From: a virus
IMG/VR virus record: IMGVR_UViG_3300018421_000204
Location: 1 to 24,056 of that record
Strand: one strand, 5' to 3'
DNA: 24,056 nt
Position numbers and translations under genes: made by a program. Shown in pieces: positions 17,015 to 23,650 of this stretch (position 1 is the first letter of the stretch; every line of letters starts with the position of its first letter). The notes beneath the pieces were generated by a model that made no database searches, was not told the DNA's origin, and saw only the letters and a list, made by a program, of their open reading frames with translations.

Positions 17015-17125
17015 GGTCGGGAGAGGGATGGATTATCTCTGTCATCATATGCTGGCAACGAGATATTCATCCATCCCCGTTGTAAAGGATCGCTCCCGAT
17101 CAACCCTTCTTTCAGGTTGCCAGCA
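17015..17125. other. Interleaved inverted repeats, pseudoknot-like noncoding segment
   Basis: A gene-free stretch between tRNA-Ile and the stop of the 56-residue gene. It holds three arm pairs. TGCTGGCAAC (17050-17059) pairs with 17116-17125, 10 bp perfect. GGGATGGAT (17025-17033) pairs with 17069-17077, 9 bp perfect, and extends inward with ATCTC/GAGAT. GGTCGGGAG (17015-17023) pairs with 17093-17101 with one non-Watson-Crick position. Because one arm of the first pair lies inside the second stem and the other outside, an RNA would form an H-type pseudoknot or switch between two folds. No T-run follows, so it is not an ordinary terminator. Function unknown. Confidence 0.6.
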
Positions 17126-17127
17126 AA

Positions 17128-17298
17128 CTACCTGAGAACAGCCTTGGACTTGTCTACAAAGCGGTATGAATCACCGCTCTTTATACCCCAGACCATTCTC
17201 TTCTTCCCCCCGTACACAACCATAACTCTGGTTAACTTATTATCGGTGTGAGCTTCGTACCATTCGCGATTGATGGAGTCGCCTTTTCTATTTTTCAC
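17128..17298 (-). CDS. 56-residue protein, unknown function
   Basis: The GTG start overlaps the stop of the upstream DUF3310 gene by four bases (GTGA), with GGGAGGG immediately before it, so translation is coupled. The protein is basic with several aromatic residues (EWYEAHTDNK, MVVYGGKKRMVWG, SYRFVDKS) and reads like a small compact beta-rich domain. No family is recognised. It is the last protein gene of the minus-strand operon. Confidence 0.65.
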   Translation of the reverse strand: MKNRKGDSINREWYEAHTDNKLTRVMVVYGGKKRMVWGIKSGDSYRFVDKSKAVLR

Positions 17299-17561
17299 CC
17301 CTCCCATTCGCGCTTAGCCCTTTCTTCTTCTCGCTCGTACTCGATATCGAGTCTTCTGTGGAGAAAGAAATCTGCCTTCTTGAGATCCTCTAGCAAGGAT
17401 CCCTTTCTACCAGCTCTAGAAATATACTTAACTACGTTGCCTAGATGGTAATCAAGATTCCAATCTTCTATCACGTCAATCGTTTCATGCTCCCTGTCTT
17501 CCGTGTAATGGGCAGGCTTGGTTACAGGGTCAAAGTTTTGACTAGCTCGATCGGTACTCAC
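17295..17561 (-). CDS. DUF3310 family protein
   Basis: An 88-residue protein with the pattern of the DUF3310 family common in phages: KPAHYTEDREHETIDVIEDW, then LGNVVKYISRAGRKG, then EDLKKADFFLHRRLD. The family is often labelled as nucleotide-kinase-like or linked to nucleotide metabolism, but its biochemical role is not settled. The GTG at 17561 is preferred because AAGGA lies six bases upstream; a TTG at 17567 is too close to it. The start lies 20 bases inside the preceding gene. Confidence 0.85.
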   Translation of the reverse strand: MSTDRASQNFDPVTKPAHYTEDREHETIDVIEDWNLDYHLGNVVKYISRAGRKGSLLEDLKKADFFLHRRLDIEYEREEERAKREWEG

Positions 17562-18015
17562 GGACAATCCTTTCTAGAGACTCAACAGCTTCCGGGTTGG
17601 ACTTTAACTCGGACCTAGATTTAAATCCAGCTACTTCCTTCAGGGCGGAAAGGGAATCTTTATCCTCTTCTAGCCATATAAATCTATGGCTCAACCATTC
17701 AAGAAGCTCTTCATTCTCAGTTCGGCAAAGCATGGAGATAACATTCGATATCTTCCTAGCCCTCACTATAGACTCAGGCTCGACTGGCTGGTCGCTGTCA
17801 GATTCTAGCTGAACAAGAGCGCATATGAATCTTGTGTTCGGTTGTTGAAGCATTAGGGATCTCACCTTTGAAGCCTCCATAGACTTCTCTGGCGAGTTGT
17901 ATGGGTTATCCAATATGTCTTCTGGGTTTATTCTCAAGACGATCTTGTGTCCGCCATTTGCTGTCATGCTTGCAGAAACAAGTTGGGCTTCAAATTTAAT
18001 GGCTAAGTCTTCCAC
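17542..18015 (-). CDS. Hypothetical protein in recombination operon
   Basis: A 157-residue acidic protein starting with GTG, 13 bases before the end of the HNH-like gene. The N-terminal half (FEAQLVSASMTANGGHKIVL) looks like beta strands; the C-terminal half is helical and charged and ends EAVESLERIVREYRSS. No catalytic motif is visible. N-terminal segments of this kind are seen in small phage proteins encoded beside annealing proteins and nucleases, so a DNA-handling accessory role is possible but unproven. Confidence 0.65.
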   Translation of the reverse strand: MEDLAIKFEAQLVSASMTANGGHKIVLRINPEDILDNPYNSPEKSMEASKVRSLMLQQPNTRFICALVQLESDSDQPVEPESIVRARKISNVISMLCRTENEELLEWLSHRFIWLEEDKDSLSALKEVAGFKSRSELKSNPEAVESLERIVREYRSS

Positions 18016-18278
18016 TTTTTAAAGTTTTCCTCTGCCCAATGGATAGGATCGACGCCGTATTTGATCCAGAATTTTATCTCTCTGCCAAACTCATGGCAAA
18101 GCATGTGATCTGTCCGGCATAGCGGCACGGCGAGATCATCGCCGCACCGCTTCATGCCAATTCCGGTATGTATACCAGTAACAGAGGATCTTAGATGATG
18201 TGCATCAACCCCATCCTTGCCACAGATCAGACAAGCATGGCTGCGAACATCCTTGAGATAGTCCTCCGATTTAAACAT
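18003..18278 (-). CDS. HNH-like zinc protein (DUF968/Ref-like)
   Basis: A 91-residue protein with a treble-clef pattern: CLIC (C16, C19), DAHHLR (H27, H28), LCRTDHMLCHEFG (C54, H58, H62). The AHH and downstream C..H..H layout matches HNH-type or DUF968/Ref-like small nucleases found in phage recombination modules. The ATG at 18278 lies five bases after the previous stop. The frame stays open upstream to 18398 but that part overlaps the preceding gene and has no supporting motif. DNA nicking or cutting activity is inferred from the fold pattern only. Confidence 0.7.
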   Translation of the reverse strand: MFKSEDYLKDVRSHACLICGKDGVDAHHLRSSVTGIHTGIGMKRCGDDLAVPLCRTDHMLCHEFGREIKFWIKYGVDPIHWAEENFKKWKT

Positions 18279-18283
18279 GAGAA

Positions 18284-18658
18284 CTAAAAGTCTACGTCCT
18301 CTAATTCCGAATGGTCTGCGCTCTTCGGAGAGGCCGAGTTCGGAACACTTCGCTGTGATTGACCGCCTCCCCCTTGACCAGAATTGGATGAACGCCATGC
18401 GCTGTCCTCCATGCAGATCGAGAAATAAGGCTCGCCAGATTCTCTGTCTTCAGCCTTCCAGACAGCGAGGTTAATATAGGTCTGCTTGTTCTCAGCGAAA
18501 TCCTTAGCGAGATTCCTTAGCCAAGAAGCACACTCCCTGTTCTTCTCCTCTGCTCTCTGGCCCTTGTAACCACCAAGCCTGACATAACCAGTAAGCTCGG
18601 GGGCTCTGTCGCTATTTCGATTCTCATTCTTTCTGATGCTTCCATATACTTTAGGCAT
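18284..18658 (-). CDS. Putative single-stranded DNA-binding protein
   Basis: A 124-residue protein. The first 85 residues look like a compact beta-rich domain with aromatic residues (ELTGYVRLGGYKG, TYINLAVWKAED, PYFSICMEDSAW). They are followed by a Gly/Ser/Gln-rich linker (about 90-108) and an acidic end DHSELEDVDF. A folded domain, flexible linker and acidic tip is the layout of bacterial and phage SSBs, and the gene directly follows the annealing protein. The OB-fold itself cannot be shown by eye. The ATG is preceded by GGAAG and overlaps the annealase stop by eight bases. Confidence 0.6.
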   Translation of the reverse strand: MPKVYGSIRKNENRNSDRAPELTGYVRLGGYKGQRAEEKNRECASWLRNLAKDFAENKQTYINLAVWKAEDRESGEPYFSICMEDSAWRSSNSGQGGGGQSQRSVPNSASPKSADHSELEDVDF

Positions 18659-19343
18659 TTTTTTCTTCCATATCCTTCAGGACTTTGGCCCATTTCTTGA
18701 ATGACGCTCCAACAATCTCAGCCGCAACGGAGTCTTCCTCCTTCAGCTTAGTTACCAGATCTTTATTCTTTTGGTAGCAATCCATAAGGGCGCTATGCGT
18801 CATTGCTGATTTGAATAGTGTATCAAGATGAACAGCAGTCTGGTTTGTGTGCATCCTGTAATGATTTGTAACTAGCTTTGTGATCTCCTCGTTTGCTTCC
18901 TTGGTGAAATACTTGTCCGCTGTTGGAAAAGATTTATTACCAAGGATGTTGTCATCGTATAAATATCTGCCGATCCCATACTGAACAGCAGCCCTCTTGA
19001 GAGCGTCAGAATACATACCCTTTTCACCTTCAAAAGTAGACTGTGTTCCAACGTCAGACTTCGTGATCCAATCGAAATCATTCACATATCTAACAGATAG
19101 CTTGCATACGCATCTGTTATCTAGGTCTTTATATTCCGTGTTCCAGTTATTGATACCGACCACATCGTCGAGACGCTCCATCACATCTCTAGCGTCGATG
19201 TAAAGAAGGGCTTTCGATTTACTCCCCCTGAAATCACTAGCTCTCCACTTGATTCTATGAGGAGGGAAGGGAGCCTTCAATGCCATCTCTTTCTGGGCAA
19301 GCTCCACTGATACGTCCCTCTTTTTTCCCTTTGCTTCAGTCAT
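18651..19343 (-). CDS. Rad52-family single-strand annealing protein
   Basis: A 230-residue recombinase that would anneal complementary single strands. The Rad52/22 signature is seen in order: a PFPPHRIKWR start to the domain, ALLYIDARDVMERLDDVVG followed by NWNTEY, a beta stretch with CVCKLSVRY, and the hallmark YSDALKRAAVQYGIGRYLYD. The C-terminal 80 residues are helical. It follows the nuclease gene with an 8-bp overlap and precedes the putative SSB gene, the classic phage order of exonuclease, annealase and SSB. AAAGGA lies ahead of the ATG. Confidence 0.88.
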   Translation of the reverse strand: MTEAKGKKRDVSVELAQKEMALKAPFPPHRIKWRASDFRGSKSKALLYIDARDVMERLDDVVGINNWNTEYKDLDNRCVCKLSVRYVNDFDWITKSDVGTQSTFEGEKGMYSDALKRAAVQYGIGRYLYDDNILGNKSFPTADKYFTKEANEEITKLVTNHYRMHTNQTAVHLDTLFKSAMTHSALMDCYQKNKDLVTKLKEEDSVAAEIVGASFKKWAKVLKDMEEKNA

Positions 19344-20226
19344 ATTGTCTAGATCCTTTCCATTCGTTCCACACGGAACACACGTCAGAAAACTCGCAGT
19401 AAGACTTGCACCTTCTGAATGTCTCGTAAGTCTTACTCAAGCTAGTGAACAACTGATCTTCAAAGCTGAGACTATCTATAAACTTATTAGCATCTCGCTT
19501 TGTTCTGAAGAATTTCTTAGATGGCTCATTGGAATCTAAAAGGTACTCAACTGACCAGAGAGTTCCAGAGGGCCACCTAGATTCCTCGCTGCAAGCAGGT
19601 AGCTCCGCCTCGCTCATGCTCGCACACCTGCTGTGCAGATCAACCCTTGCTTCTATGAAAGCCTGACGCTCAGAGAAATCCCAAAGGGGAATGTCTATTG
19701 TCAAGCCCGGCGTGGACGGGTAGTCGGCTATCTTCTCAGACATGGATATCTTCCAGTCTCTAATGAATGCGTAGACTAGAAGCTCTCTAACACTGTAGCC
19801 AGACTCTCTCTCGACAAGCCAAGCGTATATGTTTAACTGTTGCTCCCACTTTTTCGTGTCTTTAATCGCATACGATGTGGTCATTTTATAATCTCCAATA
19901 GTCACATTCCCATTAGAGATTACCTGAACGTCCATAGCTCCAGATATTTTTACACCATCTATCTCGGAGAATAGTCGCTGCTCAGCAACCTCACCGTCCG
20001 GGGAATGAGACTCCATCAGAGAGTGAAAGATCGTGCTTATGTACTTCCAAGGGTTTTCATACGGATCTTCAGTTCCCATGTCTGGATACATCCTTTTTAA
20101 TGCGACGATTCTAGGCTCTTCAATCAGATCCGTTGCGGAGAAGTCACTCTCTCCACGCGAGTAACTGTCACTAGCACAGAATCTCATGAAGGATTCAGGA
20201 GCCCTGTGCTTGTTCTCTAACTTCAA
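19336..20226 (-). CDS. Cas4/RecB-like PD-(D/E)XK exonuclease with Fe-S-type cysteines
   Basis: A nuclease of 296 residues with the PD-(D/E)XK core. It has a histidine in IFHSLME, ISGAMDVQV supplying the first Asp, IGDYKMTT supplying the D-x-K motif, and QQLNIYAWL as the following Q/Y helix. One cysteine near the N-terminus (MRFC) and three at the C-terminus (C-KSY-C-EFSDV-C) match the split four-cysteine Fe-S clamp of Cas4/AddB-type nucleases. The TTG at 20226 is chosen because AAAGGGA lies about six bases upstream; a TTG at 20241 would add five residues. It heads the minus-strand operon and probably makes single-stranded ends for the adjacent annealase. Confidence 0.83.
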   Translation of the reverse strand: MKLENKHRAPESFMRFCASDSYSRGESDFSATDLIEEPRIVALKRMYPDMGTEDPYENPWKYISTIFHSLMESHSPDGEVAEQRLFSEIDGVKISGAMDVQVISNGNVTIGDYKMTTSYAIKDTKKWEQQLNIYAWLVERESGYSVRELLVYAFIRDWKISMSEKIADYPSTPGLTIDIPLWDFSERQAFIEARVDLHSRCASMSEAELPACSEESRWPSGTLWSVEYLLDSNEPSKKFFRTKRDANKFIDSLSFEDQLFTSLSKTYETFRRCKSYCEFSDVCSVWNEWKGSRQYD

Positions 20227-20259
20227 AGTTATCCCTTTCAATCACTGGCGAGGTTATGT

Positions 20260-20658
20260 ATGGCGTCTGAGGATGAGTGCGATATATTGATTAGCTCTGA
20301 CTGGGACTGGAGCAAGGAGGTGTTAGGCGAGCCAGCAAGCAAGTCAAACTCCCGACGCTTGGTCAGAGTACGGGGCATTCCAAGGGTAATCAAGAGCGAA
20401 AAAGCAATTAAGTATAAAAAACTTTTCTTGTCGCAAGTATCGGAAGATCATCCGATCGAAGGCGACGTTGAGCTGGGGGTAGTAGTATGGTACGCAACAA
20501 GAAGACCAGACCTAGACGTAAGCCTGATAATGGATCTGCTTCAGGAGACTGGAGTGATAGTGAACGACAGGCAGATCAAGATTATCAAAGCATATCACCA
20601 GATAGACAAGGAGAATCCGAGATCATTTATAGGAGTGAGGAGGCTCTTAGAAGATTGA
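20260..20658 (+). CDS. rusA: RusA-like Holliday junction resolvase
   Basis: A 132-residue endonuclease that would cut four-way and branched DNA during replication or packaging. Family features: GEPASKSNSRRLVRV near the N-terminus, and RRPDLDVSLIMDLLQETGVI with VNDRQIK, giving the closely spaced acidic catalytic residues (D84, D86 and D92 by position). The ATG has GCGAGG six bases upstream. It starts a plus-strand unit divergent from the nuclease gene, with about 33 bases between the preferred starts, so the promoters of both units probably lie within the coding ends. Confidence 0.85.
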   Translation: MASEDECDILISSDWDWSKEVLGEPASKSNSRRLVRVRGIPRVIKSEKAIKYKKLFLSQVSEDHPIEGDVELGVVVWYATRRPDLDVSLIMDLLQETGVIVNDRQIKIIKAYHQIDKENPRSFIGVRRLLED

Positions 20659-20876
20659 ATGCAGCCGTTATTGTGCAGGCATTCAAGGATCTATGCAAGG
20701 GAAATCCGCTTGACTGGGAAGATGTCATCCAGTGGTTTAACACGCCGTTCTTTGAAGAGGTGTGCTACTGCGCTGACGTGGATATGTACGAGGCTCGCCG
20801 TCGAGCGAGCGATCTCTTGGACATGCCAGTCAGAATACGGAAAGATCTGTATAGGAAATGGAGGGGATTGATTTGA
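20655..20876 (+). CDS. Small conserved phage protein after rusA
   Basis: A 73-residue helical protein (AFKDLCKGNPLDWEDVIQWF, FEEVCYCADVD, YEARRRASDLLD). The TTG at 20655 overlaps the rusA stop as TTGA and has GAGGAGG 11 bases upstream. The same frame is open back to an ATG at 20487, which would add 56 hydrophilic, low-complexity residues and overlap rusA by 172 bases. I prefer the short form because the compositionally ordinary part begins at the TTG. Short proteins with this kind of AVIxQAxxDL start occur beside rusA in phages and may be regulators; that is a recollection, not shown here. Confidence 0.6.
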   Translation: MNAAVIVQAFKDLCKGNPLDWEDVIQWFNTPFFEEVCYCADVDMYEARRRASDLLDMPVRIRKDLYRKWRGLI

Positions 20877-21043
20877 GGAGGGGCAGGGAAAAAGGGATAA
20901 AACCCTACCCCTCCTCGTCGGCTCAGGAGGATCGAGCCAACTCTATAGTCTATGCTCTAATAGATAGTAGGAATATGAGAGCATATGAATCTATGAGAAC
21001 ATATCCCAGACCCCCTTGGTGGGGTCTGGTTATTATTGAATAG
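20873..21043 (+). CDS. Possible 56-residue protein running over a terminator
   Basis: A short frame whose TTG overlaps the preceding stop (TTGA) and has GGAGGGG about six bases upstream, a good ribosome site. It ends with TAG just after the T-rich tail of the terminator, so the hairpin encodes its last residues (PRPPWWGLVIIE). The start is Arg/Lys-rich, encoded by the GGAGGGG-type hairpin arm. The same frame reaches back to an ATG at 20858 with a poor site. No family is recognised; it could be an untranslated leader instead. Confidence 0.35.
   Translation: MRRGREKGIKPYPSSSAQEDRANSIVYALIDSRNMRAYESMRTYPRPPWWGLVIIE
20874..20917 (+). other. Long purine/pyrimidine hairpin
   Basis: GGAGGGGCAGGG (20877-20888) faces CCCTACCCCTCC (20903-20914), 11 of 12 paired, extended outward by two to three more pairs, around a 14-base A-rich loop. 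No T-run follows, so it is not an intrinsic terminator. It begins at the stop codon of the preceding gene and could stabilise the upstream mRNA or tune translation of the small downstream frame. Confidence 0.6.
21006..21036 (+). terminator. Rho-independent terminator before the primase-helicase gene
   Basis: A perfect 9-bp stem CCAGACCCC/GGGGTCTGG (21006-21014 and 21021-21029) with loop CTTGGT is followed by TTATTATT. It would end the rusA transcript and separate it from the primase-helicase unit. The tail is T-rich but interrupted by A, so read-through is likely. Confidence 0.7.
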
Positions 21044-21063
21044 CTACTAGGAACATATATAAG
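21036..21063 (+). promoter_or_regulatory. Possible sigma-70-type promoter for the primase-helicase unit
   Basis: TTGAAT (21036-21041) and TATAAG (21058-21063) are spaced by 16 bases, 30 bases ahead of the preferred start at 21094. The stretch is AT-rich compared with the flanks and lies directly after a terminator, where a new promoter is expected. The match is moderate and untested. Confidence 0.35.
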
Positions 21064-21093
21064 GCATATTCGTATGTCTTGTCAAGGGCAGAA

Positions 21094-22878
21094 ATGAGTT
21101 TGATACGAGATCTAGCCATCAGCGAGTTTACATCTGGCCCTCCGGGTAAGCGTAATTACCGATGTCCAGAGTGTTCAGATGACAGAAAAGATCATAATAA
21201 AAAAGTTAAGTGTTTAACTATTACGTTTGAAGAAAACCAAGCTGTGTGGTATTGCCACCACTGCGAAGCGAAAGGACAGACTTTCATGACCGAAGCCTTA
21301 GAACATACACCGTCCAAGCCTGCACTCAGGAGGGCTCCTAATTTCTCACCAGCGAGCGAGGAATTTCTCGGTAAGGTTTTATCATCTAGATCAATAGATA
21401 TAAATAAGATAGGTGAGATTAGGAATAGTTTGCTTGAGTCTGACGATGTGTATTTCAATCGACTTGGATGCAAGAGCAAGGCTATAGGCTTCCAGTATAA
21501 GGATGGCTCTATCAAGTGGAGGTCGGCTGGTAGCAAAGACTTCTCTCAGACTGGCGTATGCAACCAGCTATTCCCTTCCTTGCCCGACGATGCCTCAGGT
21601 ACGGTTGTAATTGTCGAGGGAGAGTTCGACTCTATCGCTATGAGATCGTGCGGCATAGAGGCTCACAGCGTTCCTAAGGGCGCGAACATGTCAGGCGATG
21701 CCCCTCCCGAGTTCCTGCGTCCAGTTCTTATAGCTTTGGAGGAAGGGAGGATAGACGTTGTTGTCGCTGTCGATGCAGACGAGAAGGGCAAGGCGTTTGC
21801 TTCATCCCTTACTGACTACCTCGGAAGAAGGAGAGTGGGGACAATCGACTGGTCGAAGTACGGGGTGAAGGATGCCAACGAAGCACTCTCAGTTCACGGC
21901 CCACAGATTATGGAGACAGCACTATCAGAAGTTAAGAACATTCTTTACGAAGGAATTATTAGAGCTTCGTCCGTCACGAAATACATTGACGACCTGAGGA
22001 CTGGCGGGTTCAAGGGCGGATCCAAGATAGGTTTAACTTCCATTGATAGTTTGTATACCGTATGCTCGGATCAAGTAACTGTTGTGACTGGTGTACCCGG
22101 ATCAGGTAAGAGCGAGCTTATTGATTACTTTATGGTTTCTTTAGCCATGAAGGAGGAGTGGAAGTTCGCCATATTCTCCGCTGAGAATCCCATAGAGATC
22201 CATGCTGGCAAACTCATAGAGAAGTATTCTGGCAGACCTATATTTGAGGGCGCTTCAAAGATCGGAGAGGATGATCTGGTCAAGGCTTCGGAGTGGCTAG
22301 ATGGACACTTCTTCTTCTTGGACTCGTCATCCTCGAACACGATAGACTCTATCCTCAGGAGGACCGAGGTACTCGTGGAGCATGAGAAGGTTAATGGTCT
22401 TTTGATAGATCCATTTAACTATACCGACGTTAGCCTTGAGACCGATGCGATCAGCACAATGCTAACCAAGCTCCATGCTTTTGCTAAGAAGCATCACATC
22501 CACATATGGATTGTTGCTCACCCGCAGAAGATGTATCGGGGAGAGGGAGGAAAAGTTCCGATCCCTAACGGAGGGGATATCTCTGGCTCGGCTGCTTGGT
22601 GGGCCAAGGCAGACTTCGGACTCACAGTTTCTCGCGATGTATCCGAAGGCTCAACCACTATGAACGTATGGAAGTGTAGGTTCAAGTGGCTAGGGGAAGT
22701 GGGTAGCTGCAATCTAAGGTATGACCCGACATGCGGTCGGTATAGCGATGGGGAAAGCTCGTCAGATATCGCCGAATCTCTCATGGACATAAACTTCGAT
22801 GACCTGAACATAGATTACGGGGAGATCTCAGGTGAAGAACAAGAAGAAATACAGCAAGATAGTTGGCTCGAAGACTAA
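21094..22878 (+). CDS. Primase-helicase, T7 gp4-like
   Basis: A 594-residue replication protein joining three parts. An N-terminal zinc ribbon has CPEC (C24, C27) and CHHC (C54, C57). A TOPRIM primase core has VIVEGEFDSIA (glutamate 175) and VAVDADEKGKA (D227, D229). A C-terminal RecA-fold helicase has GVPGSGKSE (Walker A, about 333-341), GLLIDPFNY (Walker B), WIVAHPQKM and SGSAAWWAKAD. It would unwind the fork and make primers for the phage polymerase, which is not in this window. The ATG at 21094 has AAGGG five bases upstream; a TTG at 21079 would add five residues but has no such site. The length fits the gp4/Twinkle family. Confidence 0.93.
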   Translation: MSLIRDLAISEFTSGPPGKRNYRCPECSDDRKDHNKKVKCLTITFEENQAVWYCHHCEAKGQTFMTEALEHTPSKPALRRAPNFSPASEEFLGKVLSSRSIDINKIGEIRNSLLESDDVYFNRLGCKSKAIGFQYKDGSIKWRSAGSKDFSQTGVCNQLFPSLPDDASGTVVIVEGEFDSIAMRSCGIEAHSVPKGANMSGDAPPEFLRPVLIALEEGRIDVVVAVDADEKGKAFASSLTDYLGRRRVGTIDWSKYGVKDANEALSVHGPQIMETALSEVKNILYEGIIRASSVTKYIDDLRTGGFKGGSKIGLTSIDSLYTVCSDQVTVVTGVPGSGKSELIDYFMVSLAMKEEWKFAIFSAENPIEIHAGKLIEKYSGRPIFEGASKIGEDDLVKASEWLDGHFFFLDSSSSNTIDSILRRTEVLVEHEKVNGLLIDPFNYTDVSLETDAISTMLTKLHAFAKKHHIHIWIVAHPQKMYRGEGGKVPIPNGGDISGSAAWWAKADFGLTVSRDVSEGSTTMNVWKCRFKWLGEVGSCNLRYDPTCGRYSDGESSSDIAESLMDINFDDLNIDYGEISGEEQEEIQQDSWLED

Positions 22879-23320
22879 GTATCCTGTCCTGATTGAGTCC
22901 GGCACAGAGGAGTACAGATCAAAAAAGAATATACAAATAGAAAGTATAGATCATAGGGGGATCTTCAGAAGATCTAGAGTTCTGGATCAGACGAAGTTCG
23001 ATGAGCTATTTCTGAATGACAAGATAAATAAATCCCAATACTCCGCTGCTGAGATGTACCTAGATCTTATGCAGATATCTGGATGCTTCATCAAATCACC
23101 TTCGATGAAGGGCGGGATTAAAAATACATTCAAAGAATCAGCTAACGCTATGGCGTCAAAGATACTGGCGATATCGTCTGCCAGATCTAGGCTTAGGGAT
23201 GCAGGCAATGATTGTTTAATTGCTGTGGAGACTTGCTTATCTATGAACGTAGACGTTGATCTCGATTCACTCAGGACTGGTCTTGATGCTCTGGCTCGAT
23301 ACTTCCATATAGATAATTAG
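22832..23320 (+). CDS. Hypothetical protein, possibly regulatory
   Basis: A 162-residue basic protein starting with GTG inside the end of the primase-helicase gene (47-bp overlap), with GGGGAG upstream. The middle (LFLNDKINKSQYSAAEMYLDLMQ) and the C-terminal LRTGLDALARYFHI are helical. The order of a short 'interval-to-be-skipped' helix and a final LxxALDxLARHY-like helix resembles C-terminal parts of DUF6456-type proteins in alphaproteobacteria. The resemblance is weak and judged by eye. Co-transcription with the primase-helicase suggests a replication or gene-control role. Confidence 0.65.
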   Translation: MKNKKKYSKIVGSKTKYPVLIESGTEEYRSKKNIQIESIDHRGIFRRSRVLDQTKFDELFLNDKINKSQYSAAEMYLDLMQISGCFIKSPSMKGGIKNTFKESANAMASKILAISSARSRLRDAGNDCLIAVETCLSMNVDVDLDSLRTGLDALARYFHIDN

Positions 23321-23444
23321 CAGCGTTATCCTCTAGGGTTTTACCCTTTGAATCCTCTATGAGCTTTGCTGCTTTCTTGTAGAAAGCATCCCATTCTTCA
23401 TCGGATGCGTCTGTGTGTATGCAAATTATTTGCGTGTTCGACAT
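23271..23444 (-). CDS. 57-residue acidic protein, unknown function
   Basis: A short helical protein (ASDEEWDAFYKKAAKLIEDS). The ATG at 23444 has AGGTGA about six bases upstream. The same frame is open to 23609, but that extension crosses a strong terminator and includes codons from its stem, so the short form is preferred. The gene converges on the 162-residue protein gene and overlaps its last 50 bases, making a tail-to-tail overlap. Confidence 0.6.
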   Translation of the reverse strand: MSNTQIICIHTDASDEEWDAFYKKAAKLIEDSKGKTLEDNAANYLYGSIEPEHQDQS

Positions 23445-23511
23445 GGATATCACCTGTTGTTTAAGCTGCTGATCTCCCAGCGAAGATGCTCTGCAAAGAG
23501 AGAGAGTAAAT

Positions 23512-23540
23512 AGTATAACAACAAAGTATATAGAAATAAA
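23512..23540 (-). promoter_or_regulatory. Possible promoter for the 57-residue gene
   Basis: On the minus strand TTTATT and TATACT are spaced by 17 bases, about 70 bases upstream of the ATG at 23444 and downstream of the terminator at 23568-23602. The -10 match is good and the -35 weak. The stretch is distinctly AT-rich. Confidence 0.35.
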
Positions 23541-23550
23541 CAGAAACAAT

Positions 23551-23602
23551 CTATTGTTCTCCAATAGAAAAAGGGGAGAGGCTTTTGGCCCCTCCCCTTT
23601 TT
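23551..23602. terminator. Bidirectional terminator with adjacent small hairpin
   Basis: The main stem (23568-23582 with 23588-23602) is AAAAAGGGGAG-type against CTCCCCTTTTT with one mismatch and a 5-base loop, giving a T-run on either strand. Directly beside it CTATTG/CAATAG (23551-23556, 23562-23567) forms a second 6-bp hairpin. It separates the two minus-strand 57-residue genes and could also stop plus-strand transcripts from the primase-helicase unit. Confidence 0.85.
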
Positions 23603-23650
23603 CTTGCATGGGATTCCTATTTGATATCTATCAGGCGATCTATACTGTAT

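Noticed and set aside
17050-17125. A second tRNA or tRNA-like molecule (76 nt between 10-bp arms on the minus strand)
   Set aside because: No T-loop GTTCGA-type sequence, no anticodon arm and no CCA; kept only as a structured segment.
18279-18398. Longer N-terminus of the HNH-like protein
   Set aside because: The extension overlaps the coding part of the upstream gene and has no motif; the ATG at 18278 follows the upstream stop by five bases.
20659-20871. Plus-strand 70-residue frame starting with ATG just after rusA
   Set aside because: It is out of frame with the 73-residue protein, whose composition is more protein-like; the shadow frame is rich in Ser, Cys and Trp and has no recognisable feature.
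23445-23609. N-terminal extension with a hydrophobic, signal-like segment on the minus-strand 57-residue gene
   Set aside because: It crosses the stem of a strong terminator and the AT-rich promoter-like stretch; an ATG with a good ribosome site lies at 23444.
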